Positions 1 through 5,942 of a DNA stretch of 6,664 nt are shown one piece after another. The notes under the pieces were generated by a model, which was not told where the DNA came from, made no database searches, and saw only the letters and a program-made list of their open reading frames with translations. The stretch spans positions 1 to 6,664 of the forward strand of contig VXPN01000152.1 of assembly GCA_009839535.1 (NCBI GenBank), written 5' to 3'. Positions within the stretch are counted from its first letter, which is position 1, and every line of letters starts with the position of its first letter. This DNA is from Boseongicola sp. SB0662_bin_57 (GTDB lineage Bacteria; Pseudomonadota; Alphaproteobacteria; Rhodobacterales; Rhodobacteraceae). The translations under genes and the position numbers were made by a program.

Positions 1-511
1 TGCGCTCGATGTCGGGAATGAAGCCCATGTCGAGCATGCGATCGGCCTCGTCCACAACCATGATCTCGATGCCCGTCAGCAGGAGCTTGCCACGTTCGAA
101 GTGATCGAGAAGGCGACCGGGCGTCGCGATCAGCACATCGACCCCGCGGTCGATCAGCGCATCCTGCTCCTTGAAGCTGACACCGCCAATCAGCAGCGCT
201 TTCGAGAGCTTGACGTTTCGCGAGTAGGTGTCGAAGCTCTCGGCGACCTGGGCGGCGAGTTCCCGTGTCGGGCAGAGCACAAGCGAGCGCGGCATCCGGG
301 CGCGTGCGCGGCCGGACGCGAGCATGTGAATCATCGGAAGCGTGAAACTTGCAGTCTTGCCGGTCCCGGTCTGCGCGATGCCAAGCACGTCACGCCTCTC
401 GAGCGCGGGTGGAATGGCGCCATTCTGGATTGGGGTGGGGGTTTCGTACCCTGCGGCCTCGACGGCCTCAAGGATCTTCGGCGAAAGTGCCAGATCGGAG
501 AATTTTGTCAT
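1..511 (-). CDS. DEAD-box ATP-dependent RNA helicase, RhlE-like (N-terminal part; 3' end outside window)
   Basis: Members of this family unwind short RNA duplexes with ATP, mostly in ribosome assembly and mRNA turnover in the cytoplasm. The visible 170 residues cover most of RecA-like domain 1: Q motif GYETPTPIQ (21-29), Walker A AQTGTGKT (46-53), motif Ia PTRELAAQ (81-88), motif Ib TPGRLLDH (130-137) and the DEAD box in VDEADRMLDMGF (153-164). The DEADRMLDMGF form is typical of the RhlE branch. Motif III, the second RecA domain and the tail lie beyond the left edge, so the subgroup is not certain. The start is the ATG at 511-509, placed directly before the usual short lead-in to the Q motif, with GGAG at 519-516 four bases upstream. 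Transcription runs away from the rest of the window. No damage is seen in the visible part. Confidence 0.95.
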   Translation of the reverse strand, partial: MTKFSDLALSPKILEAVEAAGYETPTPIQNGAIPPALERRDVLGIAQTGTGKTASFTLPMIHMLASGRARARMPRSLVLCPTRELAAQVAESFDTYSRNVKLSKALLIGGVSFKEQDALIDRGVDVLIATPGRLLDHFERGKLLLTGIEIMVVDEADRMLDMGFIPDIER

Positions 512-527
512 GTCGCTCCAAGATTCT

Positions 528-546
528 CGGACCTTGCATCGGTCCG
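528..546 (-). promoter_or_regulatory. Inverted repeat in the leader of the helicase mRNA
   Basis: CGGACC at 528-533 and GGTCCG at 541-546 can form a 6-bp stem with a 7-base loop. It lies 9 bases upstream of the GGAG ribosome binding site and 17 bases from the ATG. A hairpin there could affect ribosome loading or be a binding site for the helicase itself; this function is inferred from position only. Confidence 0.35.
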
Positions 547-611
547 AAGGCAGCGCGGCGGTGATCCGGGTGAGCACGAGTTTTCCACAAGTCGCCGCAT
601 ATCCCGCAAGA

Positions 612-640
612 CCTAGTGCATTGTGCTTTCGGCGTCAACG
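612..640 (-). promoter_or_regulatory. Possible sigma-70-type promoter for the helicase gene
   Basis: Read on the minus strand, TTGACG (640-635) is followed after exactly 17 bases by TAGGTC (617-612). The -35 is a good match and the -10 is poor. It would give a leader of roughly 95 bases that includes the inverted repeat at 528-546. This is a weak call from consensus matching alone. Confidence 0.2.
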
Positions 641-796
641 CCGGATGCAATCCATTGAACAAGTGGAATAAAATTCCAGCACCTTGCCTTGCAACGAAAA
701 ATTGTCCCCAAAACGCTCCACCGAATTTGGCAATATGTGTTGCCACCGGTGCATGGCTTGGGAAATTGCCACAGTGCGGTCGAAACGAAGAAAGTG

Positions 797-808
797 CTGG
801 TCGACCAG
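797..808. repeat. Perfect 12-bp palindrome CTGGTCGACCAG
   Basis: CTGGTCGACCAG reads the same on both strands. It lies in the gene-free stretch, downstream of prfC and far upstream of the helicase start. It may be a protein binding site or chance; nothing nearby decides this. Confidence 0.4.
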
Positions 809-949
809 TTTCATCGGTCGGCAGTGCCGCAGCCCTCGCCGGAATCGCGGTCATTCCTGCTTCCGGGCATGAATGCCGACCAGGCGAAGCGTTGAATCCG
901 GGTTCTGAGCAAGCGATGTCTTGACGCGGCAATGGAACTGGCCTCGCGG

Positions 950-2560
950 TCATGCAGCCTGCATTTCCTTGGTTTCCGAGAGCGCAAGATCCGGGAAATC
1001 CCTTTCAACGCGATCAATGTCCCACTGGAGGCGGGTGAGATAGACCACATCGCCGTCATTGTCATGCGCGATGTGGCCCCTGTTGGCGTCCACGAATCCG
1101 CTCATCACGTCCTTCGGCCCGGTGACCCAGCGGGCGGACGTGAACTGTGACGGTTCGAAGCGGACCGGGATCCCGTACTCGGTCTCGATCCGGCTGGCGA
1201 GGACGTCGAATTGCAGAGGTCCCACGACGCCGACGATGAATCCGGATCCTATTGTAGGCTTGAAGACCTTGGCGGCTCCTTCTTCCGCGAACTGCATCAG
1301 TGCCTTGTCCAGATGCTTCGCCTTCATCGGATCGTCGGCCCGAACGCCCTGCAAAAGCTCGGGCGCAAACGACGGCAGGCCCGTCACGCGCAGGGATTCG
1401 CCTTCGGTCAGCGTGTCGCCGATTCGAAGCTGTCCATGATTCGGGATGCCGATGATGTCGCCGGCCCAAGCTTCTTCCGCCAGTTCGCGCTCCCTGGCCA
1501 GGAAGAGGACAGGGTTGGAGACGGCCATGGGAGTCTTGGTGCGTACATGATGGAGTTTCATGCCTCTTCGAAAATGGCCTGATGCCAGCCGGACAAAGGC
1601 AACCCTGTCGCGGTGTTTCGGATCCATGTTGGCCTGAACCTTGAAGACGAATCCGGAAACCTTCTCTTCGTCGGGGGCGACCTGTCGCGGTTCGGCGGGC
1701 TGCGGCTGCGGTGGCGGGCCGAAGTTGCCAACTGCATTCATCAGGTCCCTGACTCCGAAGGAGTTCAGGGCGCTGCCGAACCAGATCGGCGTCAGCGTGC
1801 CGTCAAGGAACGACTGGCGGTCGAATGGGGGCAGCAATTCCCGAGCCATCGCGACTTCGTCCAGGAAGTGTCCGAGGAGAGTGTCCGGCACGTGCTCGGC
1901 CAGCTTGGGATCGTCCAGCCCGCTAATTTCAATGGAGGCGGCTACCTTGTTGCGATCGGCGCGTTCCATGATGTCCAGACGGTCGTTCAGGATGTCGTAG
2001 CTGCCAATGAAGTCGCGCCCCATCCCCACTGGCCAGGAAGCGGGCGTGACATCGATGGCGAGGCTCTCCTGGATCTCGTCGATCGTCTCGAACGTGTCCC
2101 GGCTTTCCTGATCCATCTTGTTGCAGAAGGTCAGGATCGGCAGATCCCGGAGGCGGCATATCTCGAACAATTTCCTGGTCTGGCTTTCCACGCCCTTTGC
2201 CCCGTCAATCACCATCACGGCGGTGTCGACGGCCGTCATGGTTCTGTACGTGTCTTCCGAGAAATCGGAGTGTCCGGGCGTGTCGACGAGATTGAACCGG
2301 AAGTCGCGATATTCGAACGACATGGCGGTTGCACTGACGGATATGCCCCGGCTTCTTTCGAGCTGCATGAAGTCGGAGCGCGTCCGCCGGGCATCGCCCT
2401 TCGCACGAACCTGCCCCGCCATCTGGATCGCGCCGCCATAGAGCAGGAACTTCTCGGTCAGCGTCGTCTTGCCGGCATCCGGATGCGAGATTATCGCAAA
2501 GGTCCGGCGCCGGGCGATTTCGGGCGGCAAGGGAGCGGCATTTGAGGCGCGGTCATGCAT
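950..2560 (-). CDS. prfC: Peptide chain release factor 3 (RF3), translational GTPase
   Basis: RF3 is a GTPase that removes RF1 or RF2 from the ribosome after peptide release and contributes to post-peptidyl-transfer quality control. The 536-residue product has the usual family length. The GTPase domain shows P-loop SHPDAGKTT (25-33), switch I region RSRGISVSA (69-77), G3 DTPGH (93-97) and G4 NKMD (147-150). It is followed by the beta-barrel domain 2 (about 290-375) and the RF3-specific C-terminal domain, recognisable in HRDRVAFVRLASG, GDIIGIPNHGQLRIGDTL and FKPTIGSGF. The frame stays open far upstream to 3241, but family similarity begins at about residue 10 from the ATG at 2560, and the upstream part overlaps the SnoaL-like gene on the other strand, so that extension is rejected. 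There is no clear Shine-Dalgarno before this ATG, which fits the leaderless promoter proposed at 2567-2595. The stop is TGA at 952-950. Confidence 0.97.
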   Translation of the reverse strand: MHDRASNAAPLPPEIARRRTFAIISHPDAGKTTLTEKFLLYGGAIQMAGQVRAKGDARRTRSDFMQLERSRGISVSATAMSFEYRDFRFNLVDTPGHSDFSEDTYRTMTAVDTAVMVIDGAKGVESQTRKLFEICRLRDLPILTFCNKMDQESRDTFETIDEIQESLAIDVTPASWPVGMGRDFIGSYDILNDRLDIMERADRNKVAASIEISGLDDPKLAEHVPDTLLGHFLDEVAMARELLPPFDRQSFLDGTLTPIWFGSALNSFGVRDLMNAVGNFGPPPQPQPAEPRQVAPDEEKVSGFVFKVQANMDPKHRDRVAFVRLASGHFRRGMKLHHVRTKTPMAVSNPVLFLARERELAEEAWAGDIIGIPNHGQLRIGDTLTEGESLRVTGLPSFAPELLQGVRADDPMKAKHLDKALMQFAEEGAAKVFKPTIGSGFIVGVVGPLQFDVLASRIETEYGIPVRFEPSQFTSARWVTGPKDVMSGFVDANRGHIAHDNDGDVVYLTRLQWDIDRVERDFPDLALSETKEMQAA

Positions 2561-2566
2561 TGGCGG

Positions 2567-2595
2567 CGTATAGCGATCTCTCGTTGGGCAGGCAA
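2567..2595 (-). promoter_or_regulatory. Candidate prfC promoter giving a leaderless mRNA
   Basis: On the minus strand TTGCCT (2595-2590) and TATACG (2572-2567) are separated by exactly 17 bases. The -10 box ends only 6 bases before the prfC ATG at 2560, so initiation at the normal distance would begin at or next to the start codon. The lack of a Shine-Dalgarno sequence before the ATG agrees with this. It is inferred from consensus matching only. Confidence 0.4.
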
Positions 2596-2612
2596 TCGAA
2601 GGGATTGGCCGA

Positions 2613-2641
2613 TTGACGACGAAGGATCTCTTTGGCAATAT
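2613..2641 (+). promoter_or_regulatory. Possible promoter of the SnoaL-like gene
   Basis: TTGACG (2613-2618) and CAATAT (2636-2641) are 17 bases apart in the 156-base divergent region. The -35 matches 5 of 6 consensus bases; the -10 is poor. A better -10-like CATAAT at 2647-2652 has no fitting -35. Confidence 0.3.
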
Positions 2642-2716
2642 GGGAACATAATACGAACGAAGCTCGCGATCCAGGTCCGGGCAAATGGAGACGAACAAGA
2701 AGGGAAGGCCGTGATA

Positions 2717-3088
2717 ATGACGACCCAGGAAGTTGCCGAAAGACTTTGCCGGCATTGCCGCGACGGGACGGAAGGGCGAGGCATCGAAGAACTGTATTCG
2801 CACGACATCGTTTCTGTCGAACCGATGGCTGGTCCAGGAAGGGATCCGGTCAGCAAGGGAGTCGATGCTCTCAAGGAAAAGCACACATGGTGGGCCGAGA
2901 ACTACGAAGTGCACGGCACCGGAGTTGAGGGCCCGTTCATCAACGGCGACAAGTTCAGCGTGATCTTCGACATCGATGTCTCGGAAAGAGCCAGCGGCCA
3001 GAGATGGAGGGCGAAGGAAATCGCCCTCTACGAGGTCGAGGACGGAAAGATCGTACGCGAGTCCTTCTTCATGGCTCCGATGGCATAG
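2717..3088 (+). CDS. SnoaL/NTF2-like fold protein
   Basis: This 123-residue protein fits the small one-domain alpha+beta cone (NTF2-like) family that includes SnoaL-like cyclases, ketosteroid isomerase-like enzymes and many uncharacterised pocket proteins. The order of elements fits: an N-terminal helix (MTTQEVAERLCRHCRDG), the IEELYSHDIVSVEPM segment leading into the first strand, a helix with KGVDALKEKHTWW, then alternating strands VEGPFINGDKFSVIFDIDV, RWRAKEIALYEVEDGKIVRESFF. I cannot assign a substrate; no catalytic Asp/His pair can be claimed from sequence alone. The start is the ATG at 2717, with purine-rich AAGGGAAGG at 2700-2708 eight bases upstream. A GTG at 2711 is possible but too close to that site. 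The frame extends upstream to 2555 but without similarity and across the promoter region. The gene is divergent from prfC and looks monocistronic; no terminator is obvious after it. Confidence 0.85.
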   Translation: MTTQEVAERLCRHCRDGTEGRGIEELYSHDIVSVEPMAGPGRDPVSKGVDALKEKHTWWAENYEVHGTGVEGPFINGDKFSVIFDIDVSERASGQRWRAKEIALYEVEDGKIVRESFFMAPMA

Positions 3089-3155
3089 GCAGGACTTGTT
3101 GGCCGTTGCTTGTGCATGGCAATCCGGGGTTTCACGCGTTGCCTTGGGCCCTGCA

Positions 3156-3184
3156 TTGATCCGTCGTTTGGCCGAACATATGTA
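3156..3184 (+). promoter_or_regulatory. Possible promoter of the two-gene nucleotidyltransferase module
   Basis: TTGATC (3156-3161) and TATGTA (3179-3184) lie 17 bases apart, about 90 bases before the first start codon. Both boxes are only partial matches. A perfect TTGACA at 3235-3240 has no usable -10 before the start codon. Confidence 0.25.
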
Positions 3185-3222
3185 GTATGGTATCCGATGC
3201 AGTTCCGCAGTTGATTGTAAGC

Positions 3223-3245
3223 GGCCGTACAAAATTGACACGGCC
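3223..3245. promoter_or_regulatory. Inverted repeat (GGCCGT / ACGGCC), operator candidate
   Basis: GGCCGT at 3223-3228 and ACGGCC at 3240-3245 are exact reverse complements separated by 11 A/T-rich bases. The repeat ends 14 bases before the ribosome binding site of the two-gene module. Autoregulatory operators of toxin-antitoxin operons often occupy this place. Whether it acts as DNA operator or RNA hairpin cannot be told. Confidence 0.4.
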
Positions 3246-3272
3246 TACCCGAGGCAAATGGAGGATGCAGCC

Positions 3273-3491
3273 ATGCCTGGTGAGAGCGTGGAGGAACTTC
3301 TGGCCTACGCCGAGGACAGGTATCGCCTGAAGATATTCGACAATTACTGTGAGCAGACTGTGAAGGCCATGGCCATGCCCGACCGTCTCCGGCTCGTCGG
3401 TGGTGCATTGATGGAAAGGACCGACTACCAAGGATTTGTTCTGGGACGAAGGCTGGTCGCCGCCGCGTCGGAGAGGGACCGGGCATGCTGA
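3273..3491 (+). CDS. Small protein of unknown function, first gene of the nucleotidyltransferase module
   Basis: The product has 72 residues, is charged and probably mostly helical. I recognise no domain: there is no helix-turn-helix or ribbon-helix-helix pattern, no signal peptide and no membrane segment. The most structured-looking part is RYRLKIFDNYCEQTVKAMAM, followed by RLRLVGGALMERTDYQGFVLG. The start chosen is the ATG at 3273, eight bases after GGAGG (3260-3264). An ATG at 3258 is in frame but would lie before that ribosome binding site. Its last codons overlap the ATG of the next gene (ATGCTGA, 3485-3491), so the two are almost certainly translationally coupled. By position it could be the antitoxin or a regulator of the nucleotidyltransferase, but that is inference. 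Confidence 0.7.
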   Translation: MPGESVEELLAYAEDRYRLKIFDNYCEQTVKAMAMPDRLRLVGGALMERTDYQGFVLGRRLVAAASERDRAC

Positions 3492-4306
3492 CTGAGATCC
3501 AGTCGCGTGCGGCGCAACTCATGGCGGCTAACAGGTCCGAAGCCAGCTACTTTGCTGGCGGCGCCGCGCTCAACGAGCATACGGAGCGCCTTTCAGATGA
3601 CCTGGATGTCTTTCACGACAGCGACGACGCGATCAACGACTTCTGTTCCAGGGACATGCAGGCGCTGGAGAGGGACGGACTGGATGTATTCGTCGATCTT
3701 GATGTCCGGGGTTGCGTCGAGGCCCGGGTCAGGGACGAGAGCCGTCGGGAGACAGTCATCCAGTGGATGTCCGAGACCCGGATGCGGTTCTTCCCGTTGG
3801 TCCCTGACTCGCTCTGGGGCCTCCGGCTGCACAGGTCCGACCTTGCGGCGAACAAGGTCGTTGCGGCCTCCTTCCGTGGCAAGCCTCGTGACATTGTTGA
3901 CCTGGCATTGATCAGGCGGGACTTTTGCCCGCTGGGGCCGTTGTTTCTTGCGGCGGCGATCAAGATCGAGGTCAAGTCGCCGATGGCACTTCTGGACATG
4001 GCCCGGCACCGCGCGGTTTCTGTTTCGCTGGCTGCAATCACGGGCACGTACGGACAGTCGGGAAATTGGGACGCCTCGACAGTGAAGGCATCGACCCTCT
4101 CAGAGCTAGATGAAGCGGAAGCGTTCCTGACCCACCTGCCAGACGCAATGCTTGGCGGCCTTCCCGTGAACGCCGACGGCGTTCCGACAGCCGACGTGAA
4201 GGACATGGCGAGCCTTCGACCTGTGGCGGATGGAGGCGGACGCTTTCCAGACTTTCCGGATGCGTCGCCGGACCTCAGCGGTGTGGAGGGCATGGAGGGC
4301 ATCTGA
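3485..4306 (+). CDS. AbiEii-like (DUF1814-type) nucleotidyltransferase
   Basis: The 273-residue protein has the polymerase-beta-like nucleotidyltransferase signature: GGAALN at 25-30 and, after a short spacer, RLSDDLDVF at 35-43, giving the metal-binding acidic pair D39/D41. A further acidic stretch GLDVFVDLDV (65-74) could supply the third carboxylate. Downstream are DLAANKVVAAS (119-129) and RDIVDL (135-140), the Lys and Asp motifs typical of the AbiEii/MenT group. Known members act as toxins or abortive-infection effectors by transferring nucleotides to tRNA or other RNA targets; whether this one does is unknown. GAGAGGG at 3471-3477 serves as ribosome binding site, and the start overlaps the preceding gene by 7 bases. 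The proline- and acid-rich tail (about 250-273) looks disordered. The stop is only 6 bases from the convergent tnpB stop. All core motifs appear intact. Confidence 0.85.
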   Translation: MLTEIQSRAAQLMAANRSEASYFAGGAALNEHTERLSDDLDVFHDSDDAINDFCSRDMQALERDGLDVFVDLDVRGCVEARVRDESRRETVIQWMSETRMRFFPLVPDSLWGLRLHRSDLAANKVVAASFRGKPRDIVDLALIRRDFCPLGPLFLAAAIKIEVKSPMALLDMARHRAVSVSLAAITGTYGQSGNWDASTVKASTLSELDEAEAFLTHLPDAMLGGLPVNADGVPTADVKDMASLRPVADGGGRFPDFPDASPDLSGVEGMEGI

Positions 4307-4312
4307 AGGGAA

Positions 4313-4389
4313 TTATATGCGTAAGTGAGCATCAGGCCGCTCTCGCACTGATTTCACGGGTCGATGAGGTCGGCAACCCGAACGCCGTG
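4313..4389 (-). CDS. tnpB: tnpB, 3' exon after the group II intron (last 24 codons)
   Basis: This is the predicted continuation of the interrupted tnpB frame. When the intron is removed, the single G left at 6299 joins CA at 4389-4388 to make an Ala codon, and the frame runs on for 24 codons (RRSGCRPHRP through DAHLRI) to TAA at 4315-4313. The segment is rich in Arg and Pro, as tails of TnpB proteins beyond the RuvC-III Asp often are. Support comes from the intron boundaries, because the segment alone is too short to identify. Its stop lies 6 bases from the stop of the convergent nucleotidyltransferase, so any right end of an original insertion sequence would have to lie inside that gene. Confidence 0.55.
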
Positions 4390-4428
4390 ATCGCGGTAGG
4401 GAACCGGGTTGCCCCGGTCCCCCCGCGC
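4390..4428 (-). ncRNA. Group II intron domain VI with branch-point A, and 3' splice site
   Basis: On the minus strand 4426-4393 forms a long hairpin capped by a GCAA tetraloop (GCGGGGGGACCGGG pairing with CCCGGTTCCCTACCGC). The A at 4397 is left unpaired on the 3' side, as expected for the branch point. The intron would end seven bases further with AT at 4391-4390. Pairing was worked out by hand. Confidence 0.7.
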
Positions 4429-4429
4429 A

Positions 4430-4461
4430 GATCCCGGCGTGCGCGTTAACGCACCGGGCTC
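4430..4461 (-). ncRNA. Group II intron domain V (catalytic hairpin)
   Basis: The 32-base hairpin starts GAGCCCG and ends GCCGGGATC, with the AGC catalytic triad near its 5' end. The lower helix carries a two-base CG bulge on the 3' side, and the upper helix GTGCG/CGCAC closes on a small loop around TTAA. These are the defining features of domain V. The maturase stop codon (4448-4446) falls inside its loop. Confidence 0.8.
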
Positions 4462-5942
4462 CTCCCTTGGGTGTTGACGACGAGCCGTTGGTCCGGCCAC
4501 GGGTGACGGATTCTGGCCTTGGGCCAGTGGATGGCGACCAAGAGGTCGATTTTCTCCCACGCCGTGCGGTCCCTTTGGGACCGGCGCCGGAGGGCACGCC
4601 AGAGCACCCGCTGGCAGAGGCGTATGAACCTCCCCAGGTATCGGCCGCTCCCCGGAACAGCATAGTAGTTGAGCCAGCCGTTTATGACCCTGCCCAGCCA
4701 CGCCGCCGTTTCGTTCCGGTCGTCGTGCCGCCGCCTGCGCAGTTCCTCCTTGATCCGCCGCAAGGTGCGGTTGACCCGTTTCCGGGACGGCTTGCGACCA
4801 ACCCTGAACCGACCCTTCCTTGACTGGTCGCAGAAGTGCGTCATGCCAAGGAAGTCGAACGTCTCCGGCTTGCCCTGCCCACGCCTTCGGCGGTCCGCCT
4901 TCGCGAACCGGCCGAACTCGATGAGCCGGGTCTTCCCCGGATGCAGTTCCAGTCCAAAGCGGGCCAGCCTCTCGCCGAGGTCCCGGAGGAAGCGCTTCGC
5001 GTCGCCCTCGTGCTGGAAGCCGCACACGAAGTCGTCCGCGTAGCGGACGATGATCGTGTCGCCTCCGGCAATCCGCTTGCGCCATGTGTTGTGGAACCAG
5101 TCGTCGAGCACGTAGTGCAGGTAGACGTTGGCGAGGCAGGGAGATATTGTCCCGCCTTGCGGAACGCCCCTGCCCGTGTCCGACCAGTCGGTCCCCTCCA
5201 TGACGCCGGCGTCGAGCCACTTGATGATCAGCCGAATGACCCGCCTGTCCCCGATGCGTCTCTCGAGCATCCGGACCAAGTGGTCCCGCCCGAGATTGTC
5301 GAAGAACCCGCGAATGTCGGCGTCAACAATCCAGCTGACCTTCCGCCGTTCCATTCCGACCGCCACGGCGTCGAGCGCGTCGTGCGTCCCACGCCCCGGT
5401 CGGAACCCGTAGCTGAACCCGAGGAACTCCGTCTCGTAGATCGGCACCAGAATCGTGTCCGTCACCGCCTTCTGAACGATCTTGTCCTCCAGCGTGGCGA
5501 TGCCGAGCGGTCGTTGCCCCCCGTCCTCCTTGGGCATGTACACCCGCCGGGACGGCGGCGCGCGGTACGCTCCCCTGTGCAGCCGTCGATGCAGGTCGAC
5601 CAGTCGGTCTTCCAGCCCTTCGGCATACATTTCCCACGTCACGCCATCCACGCCAGCGGCGACGTCACTCTTGAGCGAGTGGAACGCTTCCGCCAGCACG
5701 GGCACCGTGATGTGGTGCAGGAGCGCAACGAGACGCTCTTCCGGGTTCCTCCTTGCAGCCTGTCGTATCCGGTCGGCCGCCTGTGACTCGCTTCCCCGTT
5801 TCTGCGCACGGCGCGAGCTTTGGCTTCCCGGATTCCCCTTGGGTCCGGCCCTTCGCTCCCCCGGCTCCGCAGGCCCCGGAAGGCCCTTGTTCGCCGGTTT
5901 CATCGCTACTATGGCCGAATCTGACTTCTTCAGATCGTTCAT
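4446..5942 (-). CDS. ltrA: Group II intron reverse transcriptase/maturase
   Basis: The intron-encoded protein binds its own intron RNA, helps it splice, and reverse transcribes it at the target. The 498 residues show the RT blocks in order: RT0/1 around AAGVDGVTW (95-103), YMPKEDGGQRPLGI (135-148), FSYGFRPGRGTHDAL (176-190), motif A IVDADIRGFFD (205-215), GRGVPQGGTISPCLAN (257-272), the catalytic YADD (301-304), and ELHPGKTRLIEFGR. Then follow FDFLGMTHFC and the maturase X domain with WLGRVINGWLNYYAVPGSG, and a basic LRRRSQRDR segment. No HNH endonuclease domain follows. It starts at ATG 5942, with an in-frame TAA three codons upstream; AGGAGG at 5963-5958 is 15 bases away, rather far. The ORF ends inside domain V with GRSPVR, an ending I recall as usual for this intron type. 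No frameshift is needed. Confidence 0.95.
   Translation of the reverse strand: MNDLKKSDSAIVAMKPANKGLPGPAEPGERRAGPKGNPGSQSSRRAQKRGSESQAADRIRQAARRNPEERLVALLHHITVPVLAEAFHSLKSDVAAGVDGVTWEMYAEGLEDRLVDLHRRLHRGAYRAPPSRRVYMPKEDGGQRPLGIATLEDKIVQKAVTDTILVPIYETEFLGFSYGFRPGRGTHDALDAVAVGMERRKVSWIVDADIRGFFDNLGRDHLVRMLERRIGDRRVIRLIIKWLDAGVMEGTDWSDTGRGVPQGGTISPCLANVYLHYVLDDWFHNTWRKRIAGGDTIIVRYADDFVCGFQHEGDAKRFLRDLGERLARFGLELHPGKTRLIEFGRFAKADRRRRGQGKPETFDFLGMTHFCDQSRKGRFRVGRKPSRKRVNRTLRRIKEELRRRRHDDRNETAAWLGRVINGWLNYYAVPGSGRYLGRFIRLCQRVLWRALRRRSQRDRTAWEKIDLLVAIHWPKARIRHPWPDQRLVVNTQGRSPVR

Larger units (their letters stand above)
512..949. other. 438-base gene-free stretch between the helicase start and the prfC stop
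   Basis: No open frame here looks like a protein I recognise. The longest candidates are low-complexity shadows, one of which overlaps the helicase. The middle (about 615-760) is visibly richer in A and T than its surroundings, as expected for a promoter and leader region of the helicase gene. The stretch holds an inverted repeat close to the helicase start (528-546), a short CGGCG/CGCCG repeat around 633-646, and a perfect 12-bp palindrome (797-808). I see no T-run terminator after prfC and no tRNA-like fold. Confidence 0.6.

Noticed and set aside
726..737. The 12-mer TTTGGCAATATG occurs at 726-737 and again at 2631-2642.
   Set aside because: One shared 12-mer is about what chance gives in a window of this size; the flanks do not match.
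839..866. CCGGAA...TTCCGG repeat (839-844 and 861-866) as a prfC terminator.
   Set aside because: The loop would be 16 bases and no T-run follows on either strand.
616..924. 102-codon plus-strand open frame in the gene-free stretch.
   Set aside because: Composition is unlike a folded protein, no family is recognisable and no ribosome binding site precedes it.
2561..3241. N-terminal extension of RF3 up to 3241, giving 763 residues.
   Set aside because: It has no similarity to RF3, is antisense to the SnoaL-like gene, and the protein has normal family length from 2560.
4354..4480. A frameshift at the maturase C-terminus: a different frame reads HPREEPGAL... past the stop and recalls the longer C-terminal tails of other maturases.
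   Set aside because: The in-frame ending NTQGRSPVR followed by TAA in domain V matches an ending I recall for this intron type, and the other frame's resemblance can come from conserved domain V RNA sequence.
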